A DNA stretch of 64,000 nucleotides from Luteimonas salinisoli (GTDB lineage: Bacteria > Pseudomonadota > Gammaproteobacteria > Xanthomonadales > Xanthomonadaceae). The notes beneath the pieces were generated by a model. That model was given only the letters and a program-made list of their open reading frames with translations, had not been told where the DNA came from and ran no database searches. Where the stretch lies: contig NZ_JACCKA010000031.1 of assembly GCF_013425525.1 (NCBI RefSeq), positions 1 through 64,000 of the forward strand, in the 5' to 3' direction. Positions 26,049-33,547 of the stretch are shown piece by piece. Made by a program: the position numbers and the translations under genes. Each line of letters opens with the position of its first letter. Positions within the stretch are counted from its first letter, which is position 1.

Positions 26049-27017
26049 TCAGCGGCCGGCGTCCTTCCGGCCGCGGTAGATCATGTACACGTCCGCACGC
26101 TGGTAGTGGGTGCCCGGCTTGACCCCCGGCTGCAGCTCGAAGCCGACGCTCTCGTAGAGCCGCAGCGCCGGCTGCAGCCGCTTCTGCGATTCGAGGAACA
26201 GCTCGCGGCCACCGAGGCGCTCGAACTCGGCGATCGCCGCCTCCATCAGCCTGCGGCCGATGCCCAGGCCCTGGTGGCGCTCGGTGACCGCCATCTTGGT
26301 GAGTTCGTACACGCCCGGCGCGTCCACCAGCAGCGCGCAGGTGCCGACCGCCTCGTCGCCGACCAGGGCGATCAGGATCGCGCCGCCCGGCTCGAGGATG
26401 TGCTTTTCCGGCTCCGAGAGCACGGCGTGGTCGATCGGCTCGATCTGGTAGTACTTCGCCAGCCATTCGGCGTTGAGCCGGTAGAAGTCCGCGCCCCACT
26501 GCGGCGCGTACGGCACGATGCGCACCTGCTCGGCCTGGCGCTGGCGCAGTCGTTCCGCCACCTCCGCCGGCAGCGGCTGCGCGTCGAGGCTGGCCTCGTA
26601 GCGCGACAGCGCGTCCAGCAGGTCCACGCCGATGCCCGTCAACCGGTGCTCGACGGTCTCGCGCATCGCCTGCCACAGCGGGCGTGCGGCCTTGAGTTCG
26701 GCTTGGCAGCGCTCGGTGAGGGCGAGCACGCGCTGGCGGCGGTCGTCCGGGGCCGGCTCGCGCCGCAGCAGCCCGGCACGGGTGAGCCGGGTGGCCAGCT
26801 GGCTGATCGCCGAGTGGGTCAGGCCGATCTCGCGGGCGATCCCGCCCACGCTCATCGGCCCGCGCTCCTGCAGCAGTCGCAGCACCGGGAACCAGCGCGC
26901 CTGCAGGCCGACGCCGTGCTCGCGATAGACCTGGTCGATCAGGTCGTAGCTGCGCTCGCTGACCACCTTGAGGCGGCTGGCGAGGGCGAGGGTGCCCTGC
27001 ACCGAAAGGAAGTTCAT
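26049..27017 (-). CDS. MarR-type HTH regulator fused to GNAT acetyltransferase
   Basis: This 322-residue protein has a MarR winged helix-turn-helix in residues 20-140 (PMSVGGIAREIGLTHSAISQ, then LLRREPAPDDRRQRVLALTE). A GNAT domain spans residues 165-320 (DEAVGTCALLV, VYELTKMAV, then the acetyl-CoA loop QGLGIGRRLMEAAI, and AL-RLYESVGF). Such HTH-GNAT fusions are known as a family without a firmly known substrate. A 22-bp inverted repeat immediately upstream (27035-27056) suggests autoregulation. The gene is convergent with the cyclase gene 84 bases away. Confidence 0.9.
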   Translation of the reverse strand: MNFLSVQGTLALASRLKVVSERSYDLIDQVYREHGVGLQARWFPVLRLLQERGPMSVGGIAREIGLTHSAISQLATRLTRAGLLRREPAPDDRRQRVLALTERCQAELKAARPLWQAMRETVEHRLTGIGVDLLDALSRYEASLDAQPLPAEVAERLRQRQAEQVRIVPYAPQWGADFYRLNAEWLAKYYQIEPIDHAVLSEPEKHILEPGGAILIALVGDEAVGTCALLVDAPGVYELTKMAVTERHQGLGIGRRLMEAAIAEFERLGGRELFLESQKRLQPALRLYESVGFELQPGVKPGTHYQRADVYMIYRGRKDAGR

Positions 27018-27034
27018 GGCGAGATCCGGCGGTA

Positions 27035-27056
27035 TTTACGTAAGCACTAACATAAA
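27035..27056. promoter_or_regulatory. Probable operator of the MarR-GNAT regulator
   Basis: TTTACGTAAG and CTAACATAAA flank a CA dinucleotide and match as inverted half-sites at eight of ten positions. The site is AT-rich in a GC-rich background and begins 18 bases upstream of the regulator's start codon, as expected for MarR-family autoregulation. Confidence 0.6.
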
Positions 27057-27407
27057 TCGCGACGCGACCGCCGGCAAGCCCCGACAGGCTGCTTCGTCCC
27101 GTCGGACGGACGGCACGGTCCGCTGCAAAACCGCGTGCCGGACGCCGCTGTCGTCAATGCCGATCGGCCCCGGGCGAGGGCACACGCGGGAGCGGAGCGC
27201 GTTCCGTCTCCGCTCGGCCGACCCAGGCCGCGCGCCGGTGCCGCGCCACCGGGGCGGCCGCGGGCGACACGACGAATGGCACGCTCTCCGCGCCGGCTCG
27301 CCGGGTCAGGCTGATCGCTCGCGGCCGGGGCCGCCGAGTCGGGGCAGGCGGAAATCGCGATCCCGGCGGCACCGTCCGTTCGCCAACCCGTGCAAAGGAG
27401 ACGCCGC
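27057..27407. other. Intergenic region, nothing recognised
   Basis: These 351 bases between the MarR-GNAT gene and the serine hydrolase gene hold no plausible gene, strong promoter or repeat apart from the AAAGGAG ribosome site at 27394-27400. Confidence 0.4.
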
Positions 27408-28613
27408 ATGCGGTCGACCATCTCGACGCTCACATGCCTGATGCTCGTCCTCGCGCTGGGCGCCTGTGCATCGCCAGGCGCTGCCCGGCACGGCGATCCG
27501 GCGGCGATCGACGCGGCCGCGATGGATTCGGCCTTCGCCGGGCTGGTGCGCCGAAATGCGATCAATACCGCCGGGGTCGCGGTCATCCGCGACGGCGAGA
27601 TCGCATGGAGCGGGTACTACGGGGAACAGAGCCCCGGTGTTCCGGCGTCGAGAACGACGTTGTTCAACGTCGCTTCGATCACCAAGGTCTTCACCGCGGA
27701 AACCATCCTGCGCCTCGCCGACGCGGGCCTGCTCGCGCTCGACGAGCCGATGGCGCCGCACTGGGTCGACCCGGACGTCGCCGACGATCCACGCCATGCG
27801 CTGCTCACCCCGCGCATGGCGCTCAGCCACACCACGGGTTTCCCGAACTGGCGCTTCTTGGTGCCGGAAAGGAAACTCGGCTTCCTGCACGATCCGGGCA
27901 CGACCTACGGATACTCCGGCGAGGGCTACGAATACGTGGCCACCTATGCCGGCAAGCGGCTGGACGCGGACTTCGGCGAGCTGGTGAGGACGCACCTGCT
28001 CGAGCCGCTCGGGATTCCCGGTGCCGCCTACGGCATCCGCGAAGACACCTTCGACCGCCTCGCCCAGGCGCGCGACGAAGACGGGCGCTTCCACGGGCAC
28101 TACTGCCGTCCGAACGGCTGGTGCCGGGAGCCGGGCACGTATTCGGCGGCCGACGACATGGCGATCGCCGTGGAGGACTTGGCGCGCTTCCTGGTGGCCG
28201 CTCGGGACGGCGAAGGCTACGGCGCGTCCATGCGCGGCGAGCGCGAGCGGGTGCACGTGACGCTGGGCGACCAGGCGGTCGTCGATTGCGCGATGGCCGC
28301 ACCGGGCGGCTGCCCGCGGGAGCAGGGCTACGGGCTCGGCTGGCAGGTACTCGACTACGGCGACGACAGACTGCTGTCCCATGGCGGCAGCGATTGGTCG
28401 GAGCTCGCCCTGGCCTACATCCACACCCGGTCCGGCGACGGCGTGGTGATCCTGTTCAACGCGCCCGGTCTCGAGGGGCTGGCGGCGATGCCGCAGGCGC
28501 TGGCGCTCGTCGATCCGGACTCGCCGCTGAGGGGCAAGTACGAGCGCTGGTACCGGCAGGCGCAACGGGAAGCCGGCGGCGCAGACGCCAGCGCGGAAGA
28601 CTCCGTCCCCTGA
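27408..28613 (+). CDS. Serine hydrolase lipoprotein, class C beta-lactamase/esterase family
   Basis: This 401-residue protein has a signal peptide ending in a lipobox (LALGACASPG). The catalytic S-x-x-K is SITK in FNVASITKVFTAE. The LSHTTGFPNW motif and the Tyr motif (TYGYSGEGYEYVA, Y-S-G rather than Y-x-N) follow, and the HGG triad motif is in LLSHGGSDWS. A loop with three cysteines (YCRPNGWCREPG, VVDCAMAAPGGC) may form disulfides. It acts at the envelope on peptides or esters. ATG 27408 follows AAAGGAG at seven bases. Confidence 0.87.
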   Translation: MRSTISTLTCLMLVLALGACASPGAARHGDPAAIDAAAMDSAFAGLVRRNAINTAGVAVIRDGEIAWSGYYGEQSPGVPASRTTLFNVASITKVFTAETILRLADAGLLALDEPMAPHWVDPDVADDPRHALLTPRMALSHTTGFPNWRFLVPERKLGFLHDPGTTYGYSGEGYEYVATYAGKRLDADFGELVRTHLLEPLGIPGAAYGIREDTFDRLAQARDEDGRFHGHYCRPNGWCREPGTYSAADDMAIAVEDLARFLVAARDGEGYGASMRGERERVHVTLGDQAVVDCAMAAPGGCPREQGYGLGWQVLDYGDDRLLSHGGSDWSELALAYIHTRSGDGVVILFNAPGLEGLAAMPQALALVDPDSPLRGKYERWYRQAQREAGGADASAEDSVP

Positions 28614-28864
28614 CGCAGCGTGGAAGAAGCGGAGCACGGTCGGAAGGCCAGGCCGGGTAGACGTTCTGCGAGACCGGCCATGCAGGCCCGGCGGGCCGGC
28701 TCGCTGCGACCCGCGGGCGATCAGTCCTTCGTCGCCGGATTCGCGGCCCGGTCGACGTTTCAGGCGGTTTCGTCGCCAAACGGTTGCCAGTGGCAGCGGG
28801 GCATCGCAACCTGGGTCCGGTCGCGACCCCGGCCGGGGCGCGCTGGTAGCCGGAGAGCCTGGAA

Positions 28865-29095
28865 ATGAAGACACTGATCGCGATGCTGGCCTGGTTCGTC
28901 CTCTTCGTCCTGTGCTGGCCGTTGGCCCTGCTGGCGCTGCTGCTCTGGCCGCTCGTTTGGCTGCTTGCCCTGCCGTTCCGCCTGGTGGGCATCACCTTCT
29001 CCGCGCTGTTCGCGTTCCTGCAGGCGATCCTGTTTCTGCCCGCCCGACTGCTCGGCTGGCGCCCGGCACAGGCGCGTCACGCGGCGGCGGCCTGA
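28865..29095 (+). CDS. Small hydrophobic membrane protein, 76 residues
   Basis: The protein consists almost entirely of two hydrophobic helices (about residues 4-36 and 43-63) rich in Leu, Trp and Pro, such as CWPLALLALLLWPLVWLLAL. A short basic end follows (GWRPAQARHAAAA). Similar short ORFs without function occur in Lysobacteraceae. A GGAG site lies 10-13 bases upstream. The 251 bases before it and 217 after it hold nothing else recognised. Confidence 0.65.
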   Translation: MKTLIAMLAWFVLFVLCWPLALLALLLWPLVWLLALPFRLVGITFSALFAFLQAILFLPARLLGWRPAQARHAAAA

Positions 29096-29312
29096 ACCAG
29101 CCGGGTCGGCCGCGCTTCCCGGTGCGTCGCAGGCGCACGCCGTCGGGAACGGCGGCCGGGTTCGCTTGAACGCCGCCGGCCGGGCTCATCCGCCGCCTGC
29201 CGGAGAGATCCCGCTGTCCGCGCGACTCGATCGCGCGATAGGATCCAGCACTCCCGGGCGATCCCGCCATCTGGTTGGGCATCGAAGCCCGATACCGTTC
29301 GCTGTGAGGCCC

Positions 29313-31634
29313 ATGCGCATCGTCGCAGTTCTCGTGTTGTTTCTCCTCGCCTTGCCGGTGCCACACCACGTCGCCGCCCAGGACGTCCCCTACGGTCTCG
29401 CGGCGGCGGAGGCGAAAAGCCTGGATCGGCAATCCCTGGCGTTGTTCGCGCGTCGAGTCCTGGCGCTTGCTCCGGTCGACCGGCTGCCGCCGGGGTCGCA
29501 CGAGCGGACGTCGGTGGGCATCGCAAGCGGCGCCGCCACGGCGGCCCCAGGCCAGCGCGAACCGCACGTCCCGTCATCGGCCGATCCGGCCGCCCTCCGG
29601 CGCTTCTTTCTCGACCTCTACGCCGAAGCGCGGCCCGGCACGCCGGAAGGGCGGCGCGCGGCCGTCGCGACCTACCGTGGCCTGCTTCGGCAGCGCATGG
29701 ATGCGCTCGACCCCGTTGTCGCCGAGCGCCTTTGCGCGTGGTTCGAAACGCATGCAGCGAACTCGGTCGAAGCGCTCGACAGGCAGCTCTCGCGCCACGC
29801 AGGCGCAGCCACGGTGGCGTTGGACGAGGCCATCGAAATCGCGGAAGCGTATGCCGACCACCTCCTGCTCGAAACGTTCGGGAGCGCCACGGCTGAGACG
29901 ATCGAGGCCCTGCGCGCCGATCGATTCGTGGTCGATGACGCGATCCTGATCAGGACACCGGAAGGGGCGTCGCTTTCGGCGACCCTGGTCCGCCCGGCAG
30001 GCGAAAACGCTCCGCTGGAGACGGCGATGTACTTCACCATCTACTCGGATCGCGCACGCAACCGCCGGATCGCGGCGATGGCAGCGGCGCACGGGTATGC
30101 AGGTATCGTCGTCAATGCGCGCGGAAAGCTCGACAGTCCCGACGCGATCCGTCCCTATGAGACCGAGGCGGCCGATACGGTCGCGGCCATCGAGTGGGTC
30201 GCCCGCCAACCGTGGAGCGACGGGCGGGTCGGCATGTACGGCGGAAGCTATACCGGCTTTGCGGCATGGGCCGCGACAAAGCGCCGTCCCGAGGCCTTGA
30301 AGACGATCGTCCCCTACGTCGCCGCCATTCCGGGCCAGGGACTGCCGATGGAGAACGGCGTCTTCCTCAACGCGAACTACGCGTGGGCGTTCTACGTGAC
30401 CAACAACCGCACCCTCGACCGGGAAGTGAACGACGACCGCGGGCGCTGGGCGTCGCTCAACGAGAACTGGTACCGCAGCGGCAGGGCCTATCGCGAGATC
30501 GACGCGATCGATGGCACGCCGAACCCCTGGCTCCAGCGCTGGCTGGAGCACCCCACGTACGACGGCTACTGGCAGGCAATGGTCCCCTACGGCGAGGAGT
30601 TCGGCCAGATCGACATTCCGGTGTTGTCGATCACCGGCTACTACGACGACGGCCAGATTTCCGCGGTCCACTACCTGAAGGAGCACTATCGCCACGATTC
30701 CGACGCCGAACACCATCTCGTCATCGGGCCATACGATCATTTCGGTGCGCAGCAGGAGTTCAAGCCGGAGACGTTGCGCGACTCTCCGGTCGATCCGGTA
30801 GCGCAGTTCAATACGACCGAACTCACCTTCGCCTGGTTCGATCACGTGTTCCGGGGCGCGCCAAAGCCCGCCATCCTGAAGGATCGCATCAACTATCAGG
30901 TCATGGGCGCGAACCGCTGGCGCCATGCGCCCTCGATCGCGGCGATGAGCGCTGCACGGTCGCGGCTGTTCCTCGCCAGCGGCACCGCGGCATCCGGGCG
31001 TATGCGCCTGACTGCCGATCGATCCGAGGCTGGTGGCGAGGTGGTCCGGCGGGTGGACTTTTCCGACCGGCAGACGACGGACGCGGGCTATTACCCTTTT
31101 CCGATCGTCGATACCGCGCCGAATTTCTCCGAGGGCCTGGTCTTCGAGAGCGAGCCGTTCGAGCAGCCGGTCGAGATCAGCGGCGGTTTTTCCGGCCGCT
31201 TCCGCGTAAGGAGCAACAGGAGGGATTTCGATTTCTTCGCGGCGCTCTACGAGTTGCGGCCGGACGGCAGCAGCTTCGCGCTCTCCTACTACGTGGGGCG
31301 TGCGAGCCAGACCAGGGATCTGGCCAGGCGCGACCTGCTCTCCCCGGGCGAGGTCGTCGACCTTCCGTTCGATCGCACGCGGCTCGTGAGCAAGCGTTTC
31401 GCCGCGGGAAGCCGGCTCGTCCTGGTCGTCGATATCCTCAAGAACGGCTTCCATCAGGTCAACTATGGGACCGGGGGCGCTGTCGCCGAGGAAACGATCG
31501 CCGATGCCGGCACACCGCTCGAGGTCGAATGGCTGCCCGGGAGCTTCATCGAGGTGCCGCTCTCGCACGTGGATGCTTCCGCTGCGGTGGACGCCCGGGC
31601 ATCCGGCGAGCCGCCATCGCCGGATTCGCGATAG
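29313..31634 (+). CDS. CocE/NonD family hydrolase (X-Pro dipeptidyl-peptidase S15-like), exported
   Basis: This 773-residue secreted hydrolase has a signal peptide (VAVLVLFLLALPVPHHVAAQ). A roughly 190-residue helical N-terminal region, larger than usual, precedes the alpha/beta-hydrolase domain. The nucleophile lies in GMYGGSYTGFAAW, the acid in SITGYYDDGQ, and the histidine in VIGPYDHFGAQQ. The C-terminal jelly-roll (PepX_C) domain starts near residue 570 (FSEGLVFESEPFEQPVEISG). Members cleave acyl or X-Pro peptides and some esters. The start follows GTGAGG. It appears to be monocistronic. Confidence 0.88.
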   Translation: MRIVAVLVLFLLALPVPHHVAAQDVPYGLAAAEAKSLDRQSLALFARRVLALAPVDRLPPGSHERTSVGIASGAATAAPGQREPHVPSSADPAALRRFFLDLYAEARPGTPEGRRAAVATYRGLLRQRMDALDPVVAERLCAWFETHAANSVEALDRQLSRHAGAATVALDEAIEIAEAYADHLLLETFGSATAETIEALRADRFVVDDAILIRTPEGASLSATLVRPAGENAPLETAMYFTIYSDRARNRRIAAMAAAHGYAGIVVNARGKLDSPDAIRPYETEAADTVAAIEWVARQPWSDGRVGMYGGSYTGFAAWAATKRRPEALKTIVPYVAAIPGQGLPMENGVFLNANYAWAFYVTNNRTLDREVNDDRGRWASLNENWYRSGRAYREIDAIDGTPNPWLQRWLEHPTYDGYWQAMVPYGEEFGQIDIPVLSITGYYDDGQISAVHYLKEHYRHDSDAEHHLVIGPYDHFGAQQEFKPETLRDSPVDPVAQFNTTELTFAWFDHVFRGAPKPAILKDRINYQVMGANRWRHAPSIAAMSAARSRLFLASGTAASGRMRLTADRSEAGGEVVRRVDFSDRQTTDAGYYPFPIVDTAPNFSEGLVFESEPFEQPVEISGGFSGRFRVRSNRRDFDFFAALYELRPDGSSFALSYYVGRASQTRDLARRDLLSPGEVVDLPFDRTRLVSKRFAAGSRLVLVVDILKNGFHQVNYGTGGAVAEETIADAGTPLEVEWLPGSFIEVPLSHVDASAAVDARASGEPPSPDSR

Positions 31635-31703
31635 CGGCCGCCCCGGAGCCGCGCTCCGCGGCCATGAGCGCCGGGCAATGGCGGCGAACCAGCCCACGCT
31701 TGC

Positions 31704-32046
31704 TCATGCATCCGCCGCGAATCGCACCGCACCCTCCTCGACCACCCAGCGCCGCCAGTGGTTGCGCTCGCCGGTCAGGCGCCTTCCCCGCGTGGGATGC
31801 CAGCTGTCCAGCCCCACGGCGATGTCGATGGCCTCGGCGCCCGGCCAGTCGTCCAGCGTCGCCGTCGCGAGCAGGTTGGCCAGCGCGCCGTAGAACGCCA
31901 CCGAAGGCAGCGCCACGATGCGTGCGGCCCCGGCGCAACAGTTCGGCGACGATGAAACGCCCGGTATGGCCGTAGGCGCCATAGACGGCCACCGGCCCCG
32001 ACGGTCCCGCGGGCTGCCGGGGGCTTGCCCGGGTTGCGGGGCTCAT
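31704..32046 (-). pseudogene. Saccharopine dehydrogenase/trans-acting enoyl reductase-like gene, degraded
   Basis: The minus-strand frame from 32046 reads into a Rossmann start GPVAVYGAYGHTGRFIVAEL. At about 31920-31935 the homology jumps to a different frame with ALPSVAFYGALANLLATATL, then IDIAVGLDSWHPTRGRRLTG, before a stop at 31704. In intact relatives these two pieces are separated by roughly 90 residues and followed by a further C-terminal part. The gene therefore carries an internal deletion with frameshift and a lost 3' end. Confidence 0.7.
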
Positions 32047-32212
32047 GCGCCGCCCCGGATGGAGGGGGCGCCGGTGGGGCGCATGACGTGCCTGGTTCGC
32101 GCCCGCCATCCGGGACGAATCCAGCAGAACACCGCTGGCGCCATCGCGCTGTCGGAATCTTTAGCGCCGCGCCTTGCGCGGGCGTGCACGGGCCATGCGC
32201 TAGCGTGGGCCG

Positions 32213-32464
32213 ATGCTCTACATCGTCTACCTCGAAGCCTCCGCCTTGCCTGGCCCGATCGATCCGGCGGGGATGCTGGAGCTCGCGCCGGGCCTGTTCC
32301 TGACCGAGACCGGGCAGACACGCTCGCAGCTCTATCACGACGTGAAGCGACGCTTCCGCCCTGACAGGCTGCTCGTCGCCCCGCTGGCGGACGCTCCGAA
32401 GTTCAAGGGCATGGCGGCCGGTGCGCTGGCCTGGGTCCGCAGCCGGGCGCGCCGGCCGGAGTAG
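32213..32464 (+). CDS. Hypothetical protein, 83 residues
   Basis: This short cytoplasmic protein starts MLYIVYLEASALPGPIDPAG and includes ELAPGLFLTETGQTRSQLYH and a basic stretch DVKRRFRPDRLLVAPL. Composition and codon use are protein-like. There is no clear ribosome site, and a TAGCGT box ends seven bases before the ATG, so the message may be leaderless. Function unknown. The gap of 229 bases after it contains the palindrome at 32654-32667. Confidence 0.55.
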   Translation: MLYIVYLEASALPGPIDPAGMLELAPGLFLTETGQTRSQLYHDVKRRFRPDRLLVAPLADAPKFKGMAAGALAWVRSRARRPE

Positions 32465-32653
32465 CAGCGACGTGGGTCCATGCACCGAAGATGCGCCGGG
32501 AACTCCCACGGGCTGGACGTCGCGGCCGATCCCGAGGCGCCGCGCGCAGCGCTGGCGGCGGCCCTGGCGGTGGTCGTGTGCGGCCATGGCCTGCTTTGCC
32601 GGCCCTGTTGCGGCGCAGCGTGCCGTGCGTGCTTCCCGGGACTAGTTTTCGAC

Positions 32654-32667
32654 TCGCCTCGAGGCGA
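32654..32667. promoter_or_regulatory. Perfect 14-bp palindrome upstream of the Cys-rich peptide gene
   Basis: TCGCCTCGAGGCGA lies 26 bases before the peptide's start codon. It could be an operator or a hairpin in the mRNA leader. No -10/-35 pair of good quality was found nearby. Confidence 0.4.
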
Positions 32668-32693
32668 GGCGACGTCAACCAAAGGAAGGAACC

Positions 32694-32903
32694 ATGAAGA
32701 CCAGAAAGGTGAAGTTCTCGCTGTTGTGCGGAGTGTTGTTCGGAGCCAGCGCCGCGTTGTCGGCGTGGGCCAACACCACGACGGTCATGCCGGAGTGCGA
32801 CTGGGGCTGCGTGCAGCAGTGCCGGCAGCAGAACTGCGATCCGGGCGACTGGATCTGCAACTACTTCGACTGCCACTGGGCGTGCGGCTGCGAGCCGCTC
32901 TGA
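32694..32903 (+). CDS. Secreted 8-cysteine peptide precursor
   Basis: This 69-residue precursor has a strong ribosome site (AAAGGAAGGA) and a Sec signal peptide (residues about 1-27, KFSLLCGVLFGASAALSAWA). The predicted mature peptide has about 42 residues with eight cysteines spaced C-x3-C-x3-C-x4-C-x6-C-x4-C-x3-C-x1-C. It also has four Trp, many acidic residues and one His. It would be anionic and could hold four disulfides. It ends at a perfect intrinsic terminator. The next gene encodes a membrane-anchored glutaredoxin-like protein. No family is recognised; a metal-binding, toxin-like or bacteriocin-like role is possible but not shown. Confidence 0.75.
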   Translation: MKTRKVKFSLLCGVLFGASAALSAWANTTTVMPECDWGCVQQCRQQNCDPGDWICNYFDCHWACGCEPL

Positions 32904-32914
32904 CGCCGACCGAC

Positions 32915-32940
32915 GGAAAGGGAGGCTTGCCTCCCTTTCC
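32915..32940 (+). terminator. Intrinsic terminator after the Cys-rich peptide gene
   Basis: A perfect 11-bp stem (GGAAAGGGAGG and its complement) closes on a CTTG tetraloop, 11 bases after the stop codon, and is followed by TTGAT. The stem is unusually clean for this window. The U-tract is short, so some read-through into the glutaredoxin-like gene is likely. Confidence 0.75.
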
Positions 32941-33004
32941 TTGATCACGGCCGCGCCGCCTCACCGGTTCTGCGGGCGTTCGGACCAACATGCAAGGGAA
33001 TGAC

Positions 33005-33409
33005 ATGGCCATGAAGACGGGATCCAAAAGAAGCAAACTGATGCTCGCGGCGGCCTTGATCGCCTGCATCGCCGCCGGCGGCCTGGCCGGCCGCTGGTAC
33101 GCACAGCGCGATGCGCCCCCGGCCCCCGGCTACACGCAGGTCGACAACAGCCGGTACCTGCGCGCCGCCACCGCCGAGGTGGTGCTCTACACGCAGGACG
33201 GCTGCGCCGGAAGCCCGAGGGTCAAGGCGTGGCTGGAGCAGGCGGGCGTCTCCTACGAGGAACGGATCGTGGAACGGTCGAATCCGCATTGGCACGACAT
33301 CCAGGCCATGGGCGTCCGGCTGATGCCGGTGCTGCTGACTCCGCAGGCGCGGATCGAGGGGTTCGATCCCGCGGTGCTGGCCGCCCTGGTGCAGCGCGAT
33401 CCCGGCTAG
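33005..33409 (+). CDS. Membrane-anchored glutaredoxin-like protein
   Basis: This 134-residue protein has a basic N-terminus and one TM segment (about residues 12-30, LMLAAALIACIAAGGLAG) that places the rest in the periplasm. The glutaredoxin-type domain starts at VVLYTQDGCAGSPRVKAWLE with a monothiol-like CAGS motif. It continues with VSYEERIVERSNPHWHDIQA and has the cis-proline in RLMPVLLTP. The start at 33005 follows AAGGGA. It lies 100 bases after the 8-cysteine peptide gene, beyond a terminator, which suggests a disulfide-related partner, but that is inference. Confidence 0.8.
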   Translation: MAMKTGSKRSKLMLAAALIACIAAGGLAGRWYAQRDAPPAPGYTQVDNSRYLRAATAEVVLYTQDGCAGSPRVKAWLEQAGVSYEERIVERSNPHWHDIQAMGVRLMPVLLTPQARIEGFDPAVLAALVQRDPG

Positions 33410-33547
33410 CAGCGGACGCCCGGAGCGAGGTCCAGCTCCTCGCCGCGGCGTCGGCCGCTGGACGGACCTAGGGTTTACCCGAATTCCGTCTCCGCGCACG
33501 CCGGCGCTAGTGTCACGCCTGCTTCCATTCCTGAGCGCAGGCAGGCC

